A stretch of 64,000 nt of DNA from a bacterium (GTDB lineage: Bacteria > Babelota > Babeliae > Babelales > Babelaceae): the NCBI GenBank assembly GCA_023428375.1, contig JAEYYR010000002.1, positions 248,001-312,000 of the forward strand, in the 5' to 3' direction. Positions 25,759 to 35,321 of this stretch are shown here, in pieces. Both the position numbers and the translations under genes were made by a program. The number at the start of each line of letters is the position of its first letter. The stretch's first letter is position 1. The notes under the pieces are model-generated. The model worked only from the letters and a program-made list of their open reading frames with translations, did no database searches and was not told the DNA's origin.

Positions 25759-26607
25759 TTAAATCAATGATTGAAGCTGTTTTACTACTTGTTTATGATT
25801 TTTTATACAGAGAATACTGTGTATACCTAATGATTCAGCCATCTTAATATTCTCAGGTTGATCGTCTAAGAAAATACATTCTTTAGGATCAAGATTGAAT
25901 GTGTTTAACACGTATTCAAAAATATCTTTGTGTGGTTTAATCATATTAATTTCACCTGAAATGACCCAATTTTCTGCTGGAACGATTGAGAACAGTCGGT
26001 GCAATGGCTTATGGCTTTTCATGGCTTCATACACTTCTTTTTGCATATTTGAGAGGATAATAAGCGTATGTTTACATTTGCCAGTATTGTCTTTAATTTC
26101 GCTTATTTTTTCTAAAAATTGTATGATGTCGCGATTTAATTTGCATGCTTTAATGAGTATGTCTGAAGAGAACATAATTTTTATTACTTCAGCAACCAGA
26201 ATCTTTTCTAAATCAGAACAATATAATCCTTGGAGTGCTGCTTTTTCTATTGAGGTTAACCCTACAGCAAGTCCTTCATCTTCAGCGTATTTGCCTTGCA
26301 TCATATCGCAAAAGAATTGAGGGTAGGGCATATCTTTTTCACAGGCGCAGGGTTTTTCAGGTGTTGGTTGTTGCGATCCCAAAGTCTCTAATGTTTTATA
26401 CGCTTTCGTTTCCAGGGTCACATAAGCTTGTTTAAAGGTTTGACGGGTTTGAAAACAGTATTTTAAAAAATCCATTTTAAAGGTTGAATTTTTCGCGATT
26501 TCATCGTCACAAAAATAAAGGAGGGTATTACTTAAATCACAGATAAAGACTTTACTAAAAAGACTTTGAGAAGCAACAAGAGTTAGTAAACAAAATAAAA
26601 TGGTCAT
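25759..26607 (-). CDS. Secreted HAD-family protein, paralogue 3
   Basis: A 282-residue HAD-fold protein with a signal peptide (about 1-18). Motif I is F-I-C-D-L-S-N-T with D24 and Ser at +2; motif II I-L-S-N-M, motif III lysine in M-I-K-P-H, motif IV I-F-L-D-D-Q. A C-A-C-E-K-D insertion lies in the cap. The ribosome site is GATAGGAGCATAT. As in the other two copies, the second catalytic Asp is missing while the metal-binding DD is kept, so the substitution is a family trait, not a single mutation. Confidence 0.72.
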   Translation of the reverse strand: MTILFCLLTLVASQSLFSKVFICDLSNTLLYFCDDEIAKNSTFKMDFLKYCFQTRQTFKQAYVTLETKAYKTLETLGSQQPTPEKPCACEKDMPYPQFFCDMMQGKYAEDEGLAVGLTSIEKAALQGLYCSDLEKILVAEVIKIMFSSDILIKACKLNRDIIQFLEKISEIKDNTGKCKHTLIILSNMQKEVYEAMKSHKPLHRLFSIVPAENWVISGEINMIKPHKDIFEYVLNTFNLDPKECIFLDDQPENIKMAESLGIHSILCIKNHKQVVKQLQSLI

Positions 26608-26680
26608 ATATGCTCCTATCTAATTAACCAATTTTCCAATATATGCTACAATTAAGAAAACAAATAATTGATGAAAAACT

Positions 26681-27049
26681 ATGTATTCTCCAAAGTTACT
26701 CGATCATTATCGTTATTCAACATACAAAGGTTTACACACCAAGTATGATGTTGTTGCAAAAATGCGCAATCCTTCATGTGGTGATGAAGTCGCGTTAACG
26801 TTGTTAATCGCTGATACTATAATCAATGAAATCCGATTTGATGGAGCTGGTTGTGTTATTAGTCAGGCCGCTGCTTCATTATTATGCGAATATGCAAGAG
26901 GCAAAACAATCGATCAAGTATTAAATTTAACTATTCATGATATGCTCAATATGGTGGATTTAAAATTAGGGCCGGTACGTGCACGTTGTGCATATCTGCC
27001 TCTTGAAGCCCTCAAAGAAAGTTTCAAAAACGATGCTCAATCGTCTTAA
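26681..27049 (+). CDS. sufU: SufU/IscU-type Fe-S scaffold or sulfur-transfer protein
   Basis: A 122-residue NifU N-terminal-family protein with all ligand residues: C33 and D35 (NPSCGD), C58 (GAGC) and C103 (RARCAYLPLEAL). SufU proteins accept sulfur from SufS. The length is shorter than Bacillus SufU (about 147). Its end overlaps the NurA-like gene by 17 bases in another frame. It lies away from sufS and sufCBD, with the secreted HAD cluster divergently transcribed just upstream. Confidence 0.88.
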   Translation: MYSPKLLDHYRYSTYKGLHTKYDVVAKMRNPSCGDEVALTLLIADTIINEIRFDGAGCVISQAAASLLCEYARGKTIDQVLNLTIHDMLNMVDLKLGPVRARCAYLPLEALKESFKNDAQSS

Positions 27050-28115
27050 AATTGCACAATTATTGCCTTCTCTTTCTCAATCTCTTTTGACAGCATATGA
27101 CGAAGAAATAACTATAGGCATGCGACTCTGGAATTCTTGCAAAAATGATGAATTTCTCTGTACATCGATTTCTAATAAATCCCAGTGGGATATTCCTCTT
27201 TGGCAGGGAACATTGTCACCGACTTTTAATTATGAACAAATTAAATCATATACCATTTATGGCGTTGATGGGTCTCAAATTTATCCCGATCGTCATCGAG
27301 GATTGCCCTGTTATTTGATTAATATTGGGTCAGTTGTTATTAATTATGGTCCACAAAGTAAAGCATTATTTGAATCAGAACCCTATATTTTTGCACACAG
27401 TAATGACACGCGAGTGTTATTTAGTGCACCTGAACTTGTAAATGGTGAACGAACTGAATATGAATTTAAAAAAGCTTTACAACTTGCCAAAGTGCATAAA
27501 CCAGCAACCTTTTTATTTGATGGCGCATTAATTTTTTGGCATTTAGAAAAGCACGATATCGAGATACGTAATCGCTTTATGGCAAGTTATATAATGCTGT
27601 GCGAGCAATTATATCAAGAGCAGGTGGTATATGCAGGGTATATTAGTCTCCCAAAGAGCAAAGAGCTCATAAACATTATACGCTCAGTTGCTCAAAACAT
27701 GGGCGAAGCATTCGAGGGACTTTATATGGTTGATGCTGATATAATGCATTACACGTTACAGCCCTATGAGTCCAGTATTTTCTTCGAACATCGTTCATCG
27801 ATTGTTGAGTCATATCCAGAGCATTTGCGCCCCTATTTTTGTTACATTAATACCGGAGCGGAAATTGCGCGTATCGAATTACCAGCATGGATTGCTCAAG
27901 ATGAACCGAAACGTGATCAATTATTACGCACCATACTAGATCAATGTAAAAAGGGGCAGGGTTATCCTGTAGTTTTGAGCGAAGCCCACGAACAAGCGGT
28001 TGTCACTACCGCTGATCGTGAATTTTTTTATACTATGTTATTTAAGACAGACCAATCAAATAAATTTGCATCAAGTTCTACAAAATTAGCAAAGAAAATG
28101 ACGCGTCTCTATTAA
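27033..28115 (+). CDS. nurA: NurA-domain nuclease
   Basis: A 360-residue protein with NurA-domain features: the catalytic Asp in YGVDGSQIYP (D79), D-G-A-L-I-F-W-H near residue 172, A-G-Y-I-S-L-P-K and a final A-D-R-E-F-F-Y. NurA is a 5'-3' DNA end-resection nuclease that normally works with the HerA translocase. No HerA gene is in the window. I chose ATG 27033, which overlaps sufU by 17 bases; longer in-frame starts lie further inside sufU. It ends tail to tail with the giant secreted-protein gene. Confidence 0.8.
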   Translation: MLNRLKIAQLLPSLSQSLLTAYDEEITIGMRLWNSCKNDEFLCTSISNKSQWDIPLWQGTLSPTFNYEQIKSYTIYGVDGSQIYPDRHRGLPCYLINIGSVVINYGPQSKALFESEPYIFAHSNDTRVLFSAPELVNGERTEYEFKKALQLAKVHKPATFLFDGALIFWHLEKHDIEIRNRFMASYIMLCEQLYQEQVVYAGYISLPKSKELINIIRSVAQNMGEAFEGLYMVDADIMHYTLQPYESSIFFEHRSSIVESYPEHLRPYFCYINTGAEIARIELPAWIAQDEPKRDQLLRTILDQCKKGQGYPVVLSEAHEQAVVTTADREFFYTMLFKTDQSNKFASSSTKLAKKMTRLY

Positions 28116-31100
28116 TGACGGCGATTGCTTTTCAATATTTTATAATTGATTTCTGCAAGAAGTTTTTCTGCTTTTGCATGAAGGAACCTGTTGTATGTCA
28201 ACGGTTGATATTCTTGAAAATATTTTTCGTTTTTAAGTGCTTGCACCGCGAAAATATTTGCATCATCTAAAGCATTATTGTTTTTATAAATCTGTGCGAG
28301 CACAATCGCAGCGATCGAAAATCCTGATTCTGCAGCAAATTTCAATCGCGGATATACGTTACCCCATTCTGATGTTTTGTAGAATTTACTAAATTTTTCA
28401 AGAAAATATTTTTCCATTAAAGTTAGTAGCTCAGTAGCTCTTTTATCATCTTTAAATTCAGGAAATGCGCCTCCTTCATAGAGTGCAAAAAGCGTTTGTG
28501 CGGCAAATGGATTGAATGGGGTGCAAGTGCCAACTTTTATTATATTTTGTATGTATTCATTTTTTGTATCAACATTTTCAGTACGATTTGCTATAACATA
28601 TGAAAGATAGCTCATGAGCATTTGCTCTTTTGGTGATTGACCATGCTCTTCAAGATAACGAACACAATCATGTAATGAGCCATAAGGAAAACAGTAGGTG
28701 ATTTTTCTCATCATTTCTTCTTTTTGATCTAATAAATCAAATTCACTGAATATTGTATCCATCGTCGTTGATAAATCACGAACGCATTCAGCAGGGTTGT
28801 GTTGAAACTCTAAGCTTAGTCCTAACCCACTCATAGTTTTTACTAAAACATCATAGGCAGCTTGTTGCTTTTTGTCGGAGGTCTTTTCAACCCTTTTTAT
28901 GATGTCTATATATTTGCGTGCAGTAGTTAATTGATGTTTTAAACTTTCATTTTCTGTCGATTTCGGCAATATTTTTCCGTAATGCGCCTGCGTTGCAGCC
29001 AAGAGGACTTGAGCAAATAAAAGATTATATAAGGTAGTTTGATCTTTAGTGACATATTTTCTTGATTCATGGAAATAATTACATGCCATGAATTGGTCTA
29101 AAACATTGTGCACATGACGAAAATATTCAGCGTAGTTTTTGGGAGTTTCCGTAAGATCATTCTGTATTTGTGTTTGTAGCTGCTTAATAAGTCTGCGAAG
29201 ATAATCATCTGCTTGAGGCAATGTATCCCTGTTATTTAAAGCATTATTGTCGTTTTGTGTAACGGTGTTTTTATAATTTTGAAATTCTAATACGGCTAAT
29301 TGACACACGGGGCTAACGCATTTTTCCGTAAGATTATGTAAAAATTTTATATGGTTTAATCGTTCAATTTCACTCATTTCAGGAAATTTCATGCGCCATT
29401 CTGGGAGTTTTGATTCAATCAATGTTGCAAAATTGCGGCCCAATTGAGGATTTGTCGGAGCCATATTACATAAAATGCTCTCAGCAAGTAAAAGAGAAAA
29501 ATCTTTCTCTAAAATGTCAATACATGCTTGATGACTCATAGCATCTTTTACTGCAAACGAGCTTAGAATTGCGCAGGGGTGAATGAATTCATGATGTGAC
29601 TGCGAGTGTGTTAAACAAAATTGGAAAAATTTATTAAATTCACGCGTTGCCTTATTTTGACGAAATTTAATTGCATACTCAATTCTATTTCTTAATATCA
29701 TAGCATCTTGATTATTTGCACTAAGCATTTCTTTGACAGAATTTAATGCAGACAAATGATCAAACTCCATATCCCATAATAATTTTTCTCTGTGATAGGT
29801 ATCTTCTATATCATTCAATTTTTCAGTAACACAATCGGACTCCTCAAACGTAAATGTTTTGAGCTTTGTAATATAATCGTGAAGTTCATTTAAATTCTGA
29901 AGTTGCGAAAGACGATATTCCATATTTTCAGGACCGGCGTGCAGATAGCACTTTCCTGCTATTGCAGCAGCTAACGTTAATACTGCAGATGGATTATCAG
30001 GATGTTGTCTTAATTTTTCAAAGATGTCCGAGTCTTCAAAAAAGTTAAGAGCACTCAGTTGATTTTCTTGTGATTCAGTTTTTATTTTTCCAATATATGT
30101 TGCAACCTGTAATGCAAATTCTTCGATTTCAGGAGCATGATCTCGCATAATACACAACAATTCTTTATGCACATGTTTCTTGTATGTAGAGCGAACTACA
30201 TCATACAAAAGATCTGAAGTTAAATTATGCAATTCTTCAGGGGAGCGCGTTGCTAATTCATCAAGAAAGTTTTGAATAAGATGTACTTTTTTTTCCGTTG
30301 TAGTTTGATCTTGTTCTAAGCAGTAAAGAAATCCAAGAATATTCATTAATGCTGAATACGCATTGTTGGTAAATTGTTCGGAATTCTCTAAATATTGCGT
30401 AAATTCTTCTCGTTTATGTTCTTCAAGGAATTTAAATGATGTGATTAACAAATGGGTCCAATTGCTGGTCGCACGAGCGTCTTTTGCAATTATATGAGCT
30501 ATTTGTTTGCCATATTGTGTAAGTAGTTTGGGAGATTGACCAAGTATGCTAAGCATTATTCCATTTTCAAAAAACATATTGCTGTCTTCAGCTGCAGGAA
30601 TTAACTCTATTTGTTCAGTATCCAACCATTTATCCGCGCATTCGCTTGATTGCTGATGGTAATCTATTAATTGCGGTAGTAGTTCCTTTTTCTCTTCTAC
30701 GCCTCTACGAACCATAAATGTATAATAATGCGCTAAAAGCATATTAAAGGAAGCTGAGTCCATATGATCGAGTAATTCGTGATCTTTGCTAAAAGTGTAA
30801 AAGAAGTCTATTTGGGCATTCAAATCATCAAAAGAAAGATTTTTAAGATGCGAAATAAAGGCCGGCACCATGGCGGGTATATTATCCCAGTTTTGATGTA
30901 ATTTTGTTTGTTCGATTGCATTGATAAGGCCTATTGCTGACGGCCCTTCTTGTAAATGCTTTAATCCATATTTTTGTCTTTCTTGTTGCCCATTTAAATC
31001 TATGTATGCAAATAAAAAATGACCGTATGGTATATTATTCTCATTTTTACATAAGCTGGTCATCAAGCGTGCGTACTTGGGAAAATTGCTAAGATAGGTA

Positions 31101-32107
31101 CGTAAAAGTGGTGTAATTAATTGATGATTTTTGTATGTTTTTGATATTTTATCGGTATTTTTAAAATATCCTTGCAACATGGAAATAATTTGTTGATGAT
31201 TGCCGGTATTGAATGTATGACGTATGGAGTATTCTTTAAATGTGTTTAATGAATCTTTAATAATTTTACTTGATAGTTCATCAAGAACGTTAGAATGCAT
31301 ATAATCTTTCATAATCCCTAACATAGGATCTCTCAATGATTCAAAGGCATTACAATCTTCGGAGAGTGAGAAGGGATTAAAATTTTTCTGCAGACAAAGA
31401 TTATAAAAATACAATTTCATAATCGGATCAGTCATGATGGTGGTATGGTCCAAGAAATCGCATGAATTTTCTGAAAGTGTTTGCATGCTTTGTGAAAAGC
31501 TAACATTATCCCAAGCAGACATGCCATCCCAAAGTGAGGATAGATTATAATTATTATACAGTAAGTCAGTGTGCAAAAGCGTATTTAATAAAACATGAGA
31601 ACCCGTTTTACGAAATCCTTCAACTAACATGTTATCAATATTTTGTTGCCATTCAGGATTGATAGTAAATTGTTGATTTCTAATACCTTCTTGAATCGCA
31701 TTATATGATCTGTTAAAGGCACAAACTTCAAAAATGGTAGATATTTGCGGCGTAGTAAATAAAAGATACTGAGTATAGGTTCTGTAATACATTGCAGCAG
31801 GATCAACCAAGAATCCTACTGGAGCTTCTGGATTGTTGGTATAAAATTGAATGTTATCTTCAGCAACGACCTTGAAATATTTTTCAGCCGCTTCAAGCAA
31901 TGAGGTATTTTCTTCAGTATTTGATTGAGCGAGTGCTTGCTGTAATTTGTAATTACCAATTTTTAAATTAGAATTCGCTATGCGTTGAGCTTTTTTTAAG
32001 GGATAAATTTCTTGCGGTTTAAATTTCTCTAATCGTTTGAAATCTTTTTTTAATTCTTGTGCTACAAGACATGAAGAAATTAGGAGAAAAATATATAAAT
32101 TGAACAT
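28112..32107 (-). CDS. Giant secreted helical-repeat protein (TPR/Sel1-like)
   Basis: A 1331-residue protein with a signal peptide (1-17), otherwise almost entirely alpha-helical. The C-terminal 100 residues contain a Sel1-like unit (A-A-E-S-G-F-S-I-A-A-I-V-L-A-Q-I-Y) and a following TPR-like helix pair; irregular helical pairs fill the rest. No catalytic motif is visible. Such solenoids usually serve as protein-binding scaffolds. It is the largest gene of the window, overlaps the nurA stop by 4 bases, and lies 26 bases downstream of the TonB-like gene on the same strand, so they may share a transcript. Confidence 0.72.
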   Translation of the reverse strand: MFNLYIFLLISSCLVAQELKKDFKRLEKFKPQEIYPLKKAQRIANSNLKIGNYKLQQALAQSNTEENTSLLEAAEKYFKVVAEDNIQFYTNNPEAPVGFLVDPAAMYYRTYTQYLLFTTPQISTIFEVCAFNRSYNAIQEGIRNQQFTINPEWQQNIDNMLVEGFRKTGSHVLLNTLLHTDLLYNNYNLSSLWDGMSAWDNVSFSQSMQTLSENSCDFLDHTTIMTDPIMKLYFYNLCLQKNFNPFSLSEDCNAFESLRDPMLGIMKDYMHSNVLDELSSKIIKDSLNTFKEYSIRHTFNTGNHQQIISMLQGYFKNTDKISKTYKNHQLITPLLRTYLSNFPKYARLMTSLCKNENNIPYGHFLFAYIDLNGQQERQKYGLKHLQEGPSAIGLINAIEQTKLHQNWDNIPAMVPAFISHLKNLSFDDLNAQIDFFYTFSKDHELLDHMDSASFNMLLAHYYTFMVRRGVEEKKELLPQLIDYHQQSSECADKWLDTEQIELIPAAEDSNMFFENGIMLSILGQSPKLLTQYGKQIAHIIAKDARATSNWTHLLITSFKFLEEHKREEFTQYLENSEQFTNNAYSALMNILGFLYCLEQDQTTTEKKVHLIQNFLDELATRSPEELHNLTSDLLYDVVRSTYKKHVHKELLCIMRDHAPEIEEFALQVATYIGKIKTESQENQLSALNFFEDSDIFEKLRQHPDNPSAVLTLAAAIAGKCYLHAGPENMEYRLSQLQNLNELHDYITKLKTFTFEESDCVTEKLNDIEDTYHREKLLWDMEFDHLSALNSVKEMLSANNQDAMILRNRIEYAIKFRQNKATREFNKFFQFCLTHSQSHHEFIHPCAILSSFAVKDAMSHQACIDILEKDFSLLLAESILCNMAPTNPQLGRNFATLIESKLPEWRMKFPEMSEIERLNHIKFLHNLTEKCVSPVCQLAVLEFQNYKNTVTQNDNNALNNRDTLPQADDYLRRLIKQLQTQIQNDLTETPKNYAEYFRHVHNVLDQFMACNYFHESRKYVTKDQTTLYNLLFAQVLLAATQAHYGKILPKSTENESLKHQLTTARKYIDIIKRVEKTSDKKQQAAYDVLVKTMSGLGLSLEFQHNPAECVRDLSTTMDTIFSEFDLLDQKEEMMRKITYCFPYGSLHDCVRYLEEHGQSPKEQMLMSYLSYVIANRTENVDTKNEYIQNIIKVGTCTPFNPFAAQTLFALYEGGAFPEFKDDKRATELLTLMEKYFLEKFSKFYKTSEWGNVYPRLKFAAESGFSIAAIVLAQIYKNNNALDDANIFAVQALKNEKYFQEYQPLTYNRFLHAKAEKLLAEINYKILKSNRRH

Positions 32108-32133
32108 ACGTGTGTGTTTGGTTTAAACGTGAA

Positions 32134-33006
32134 TTAAAGAGCATTTGGTACAAAACGAACTTTATTTATCCCATTTTGCGTTTTGCCCAGCCTAAAATAT
32201 ACAGTAAAATCAAACGTATTGGTAGCTAAATTGTCTGGAATCTTTGGAATTGCACTTACTTTGCACAATCCTTCGATCGCTTTATCCATATCGCTGTTGC
32301 CCGTTTTTGGATCAAGCGATACTTTAAGAATTTTACCTTGTTTGTTAATCGTAACGGTGCAACGAATATTTTCATTAATCTTTTGATGAATCACTACTGA
32401 TTTTTCATACACACGACTAGCGTCACAAATTGCCGTTAGTATTCTTCTTCCATATGCTTCAATTGCTAAATCATAGGATGGTGAAGTACCACGAACTGGT
32501 GGTCGTTTTTGTTGCTGCATATATGAATTAAATTGTTGTACTAATTGTTGCCCAGTTGAAGTTGTGTTCGATTGCGGAGCTGTTTGTGGTTGTGCTTTTG
32601 GCTGTTTGATCCAAGCAGCTTTTGCTTTACGCGGAGGGCGTTTTTGGGAAATATTGTGTTGATCTGCTTCAGATTTTTGTTGCATCGATTCAGGATCTTT
32701 TAGAGCATCAGGCACATTGGGGTCTTGTGGTGTTGAAATGGCGTTAATGATTTCTTGAGGGGAAGCTTGTGCATTTGTCTGATTTTTACCCGATTGAGTA
32801 TTAACCGGTTCAGGTTCTTCATACTCAACGAGAGGAATCGGCTGTGAGTTTAGCTGGTCATCAATAATATTTTCTTGGGTTTTACTTGCAACAAAGGACA
32901 TTGTTCGCAACAGTGAGGTTAAGAGAAGCAGCAGAAATAGTACGTGAATGATACACGATGCTATCCATGCATAATTTTTATAGGAATGCGTAAGTGCTTC
33001 ATTCAT
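32134..33006 (-). CDS. TonB/TolA-like energy-transducing envelope protein
   Basis: A 290-residue protein with a short cytoplasmic start, one transmembrane helix (about 14-36), a Pro/Gln/Asn-rich periplasmic linker (60-175) and a C-terminal domain with the TonB/TolA-like layout (I-R-C-T-V-T-I-N-K-Q-G-K-I-L-K-V...D-K-A-I-E...P). It would transmit proton-motive force from the inner membrane to the outer membrane. No ExbB/ExbD or TolQ/R genes are adjacent in the window. The next gene downstream encodes the giant secreted protein. Confidence 0.72.
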   Translation of the reverse strand: MNEALTHSYKNYAWIASCIIHVLFLLLLLTSLLRTMSFVASKTQENIIDDQLNSQPIPLVEYEEPEPVNTQSGKNQTNAQASPQEIINAISTPQDPNVPDALKDPESMQQKSEADQHNISQKRPPRKAKAAWIKQPKAQPQTAPQSNTTSTGQQLVQQFNSYMQQQKRPPVRGTSPSYDLAIEAYGRRILTAICDASRVYEKSVVIHQKINENIRCTVTINKQGKILKVSLDPKTGNSDMDKAIEGLCKVSAIPKIPDNLATNTFDFTVYFRLGKTQNGINKVRFVPNAL

Positions 33007-33062
33007 ACGGTACCCTCAAATGGCAGCTTATCCCATATTCAGTATTTTTGATATACTGAAAA

Positions 33063-33653
33063 ATGAAGAATATAAAGATGTATACATTTAAGCATTTACC
33101 ACAATCATTTTTTGAACGAAAGCCACATATTGTGGCGCGTGATCTAATAGGCAAACTTCTTGTACGTACTCTTAAGAACGAGCAATGGGTTTTTCGTATT
33201 ATTGAAACGGAAGCCTATGGCTACACCGATGATCCAGCAAGCCATACGTATAACGGACTCAATAAACGGAATGCATCAATGTTTGGTCCCGCCGGACATA
33301 TGTATGTATACCTAAGTTATGGCATTCATTACTGCATGAATTTTGTAAGCAAAGAAAAAGATTCTAAAGCTGGTGGCGTATTGATCAGAGCGCTTGAAAT
33401 AGTCAGTGGCCCAAATCATCGGGAAATTGATCAACGTATTTGTTCTGGTCCAGGAAAGCTTACTAAGTTTTTAGAAATTGATTTGAACCATAATGGACAT
33501 ATGCTCGGCATCCATCTAATTGTTGCGGATGCTCCCAAAACACAGGTTGTTGAAGATATTCGTATTGGTATTTCCAAAGGACAAGACTTTTTATGGCGAT
33601 TTGTTGAAAAAGATAATCCAATAATAAGCAAGGCGATACAGAAAAGATTATAA
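33063..33653 (+). CDS. 3-methyladenine DNA glycosylase (AAG/MPG family)
   Basis: A 196-residue base-excision repair enzyme that removes alkylated purines. It has the catalytic glutamate motif ETEAYG (48-53), M-F-G-P-A-G-H-M-Y-V-Y-L-S-Y-G-I-H-Y (DNA-intercalating region) and S-G-P-G-K-L near the C-terminus. The length matches the bacterial family. A second in-frame ATG lies at 33078. The convergent neighbour ends 10 bases away, with an AT-rich 8-bp hairpin (33658-33665 with 33677-33684) at the junction. Confidence 0.93.
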   Translation: MKNIKMYTFKHLPQSFFERKPHIVARDLIGKLLVRTLKNEQWVFRIIETEAYGYTDDPASHTYNGLNKRNASMFGPAGHMYVYLSYGIHYCMNFVSKEKDSKAGGVLIRALEIVSGPNHREIDQRICSGPGKLTKFLEIDLNHNGHMLGIHLIVADAPKTQVVEDIRIGISKGQDFLWRFVEKDNPIISKAIQKRL

Positions 33654-33663
33654 TTTAGATTAT

Positions 33664-34584
33664 TTAATTTGCATTCAAATAATCTATCATCAATAAATGA
33701 ATAATGTCCTTTGCTACATCTTCTTTAAACTTCGTTATAAGAAAAGCAAGAACACCATTTTTTGAAATTGGACCGTAGCTTTTAAAAGTACATTTGTTAG
33801 TAAGCCATAAATAGTACATACAAACATTGCGCATCTTGATCCAAATATTTTTTTTGCAATCCTCAATTGATAGCCATTTCTCTAGTATGTTTGAATCAAA
33901 GCATTTTTTTATGCAGGCAAGATGTTCATGTGTCAGAGTATATTTATTGCGTATTGATTGTTGAAAAAGTCCATATTTACCAGCGCTTATGATATTTTGG
34001 TATGCGGTAGATTCATTAGTATATATTTTTGCCCACTCATTATGGTTAGATAACAATTGGCTAATTTGAATTTCTGCTAAAGTTAGTGGAATTGTTATAA
34101 CTGGTTCATCTTCAGACTCTTCTAATGGCTGAAAATTATGTTGAGTAGGCATAGATTCGTCCAAAATACTATTAGGATTATACATTAGTAGTAGTTCTAG
34201 TAGCTCAGGAATATTGTGTTTTTTGACAATAGAAATCGCTGACAGTTTGTTCTCTTTGGTCCACGAAATTGCGCGATAATCATGCAAAATAAATTCTTCA
34301 ACAGTTTTAATGCCCGATGCAAGCAATTGTTTATAGTATGGTTCCTCATTGTCAAATTTCATATCATTATGATAATCCACAATGCTGTCGATGGTTCGAT
34401 AAAAAGCCTCAATTTTGCTTTGATATTTTATTCCAGGGTAGGCGAGCAATCTCTTTACTGATGAATGTGAACAGATTTCAGAAGCATTTAATAAATCAAT
34501 AAGTTTTAAATTACTTTGATAATTTTCAGATGCATGAATAAAAATTGTTGCTAAAAAATTAATAATTAAAAATATTGAATTCAT
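33664..34584 (-). CDS. Secreted helical protein, possible ankyrin-like repeats
   Basis: A 306-residue protein with a signal peptide (about 1-18) and an alpha-helical body. A segment near residue 120 (K-H-N-I-P-E-L-L-E-L-L-L-M-Y-N-P-N) resembles the helical part of an ankyrin repeat, but no full repeat is visible. I chose ATG 34584; another lies at 34593. No family recognised. The next gene upstream (34741-35292) is also secreted with ankyrin-like repeats, so the two may be related in function. Confidence 0.55.
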   Translation of the reverse strand: MNSIFLIINFLATIFIHASENYQSNLKLIDLLNASEICSHSSVKRLLAYPGIKYQSKIEAFYRTIDSIVDYHNDMKFDNEEPYYKQLLASGIKTVEEFILHDYRAISWTKENKLSAISIVKKHNIPELLELLLMYNPNSILDESMPTQHNFQPLEESEDEPVITIPLTLAEIQISQLLSNHNEWAKIYTNESTAYQNIISAGKYGLFQQSIRNKYTLTHEHLACIKKCFDSNILEKWLSIEDCKKNIWIKMRNVCMYYLWLTNKCTFKSYGPISKNGVLAFLITKFKEDVAKDIIHLLMIDYLNAN

Positions 34585-34740
34585 ACAAACCATCGTTTTA
34601 TTTTTTTATAATATTTTCATTAATAAAAGATAGTATGGTGATTTAATTATATTTTGCAATTTTAATTATTAGCAAAATAATCATTTTGAATGTTTTTTAT
34701 AACCCGATACAAAAATGAATGCTACTTAAAATTTTTTAAA

Positions 34741-35292
34741 TTAATAAGTATCTTGTGCTGCTTTCATATGAGCTTTTAATAAATGAATTATAGTTTCCAT
34801 TTCTTCCTCTTTATAGCTGCTGGGGCAACATTTTTCTTCTGCATACTGGATTGGAAGTTTATTTGAACTATGATGTTGAATATATACATTTGCCCTCTGT
34901 GTTAAAAGAAGGGCTAGAAGTGAACTGTTGTAGCAGTCGATTGCTTTAAAAATATTGTATGATGAATTTTCGTGTCGATAATTGGGATCGGCATTTTTAT
35001 ATAACAATAATTCGACGACAGAAAATGCGTTATCATAACATGCAACAATGCTTTTATCTTCTGGAAAGTTGTATTTATCTATACTGCGAATTTCGATTTT
35101 TTTGATTGCATGACAGAGTGCACTGTTTTTAATTTTTGCGGAGTAATCAATGCCAGAATTAAATAATTCTTTTACGGTGTGTACATTGCTTTGCTCTATA
35201 GCTTTAAACAAATTCCACACGGATAATTCTTCCGAAGCTAGTGAAATTACGTGATAAAATATTAGAAATGCATAAATAATTGTTTTCTTCAT
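34741..35292 (-). CDS. Secreted ankyrin-repeat protein, short
   Basis: A 183-residue protein with a signal peptide (1-19) and about three ankyrin-like units: A-I-E-Q-S-N-V-H-T-V-K-E-L-F-N-S-G-I-D, V-V-E-L-L-L-Y-K-N-A-D-P-N and L-L-A-L-L-L-T-Q-R-A-N-V. Ankyrin repeats mediate protein binding; secreted bacterial ones often target host proteins (inference). It is 30 bases upstream of tilS in position but transcribed after it on the same strand. Confidence 0.65.
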   Translation of the reverse strand: MKKTIIYAFLIFYHVISLASEELSVWNLFKAIEQSNVHTVKELFNSGIDYSAKIKNSALCHAIKKIEIRSIDKYNFPEDKSIVACYDNAFSVVELLLYKNADPNYRHENSSYNIFKAIDCYNSSLLALLLTQRANVYIQHHSSNKLPIQYAEEKCCPSSYKEEEMETIIHLLKAHMKAAQDTY

Positions 35293-35321
35293 GTACTATT
35301 CTCGTGATATAAGAATGTTCT

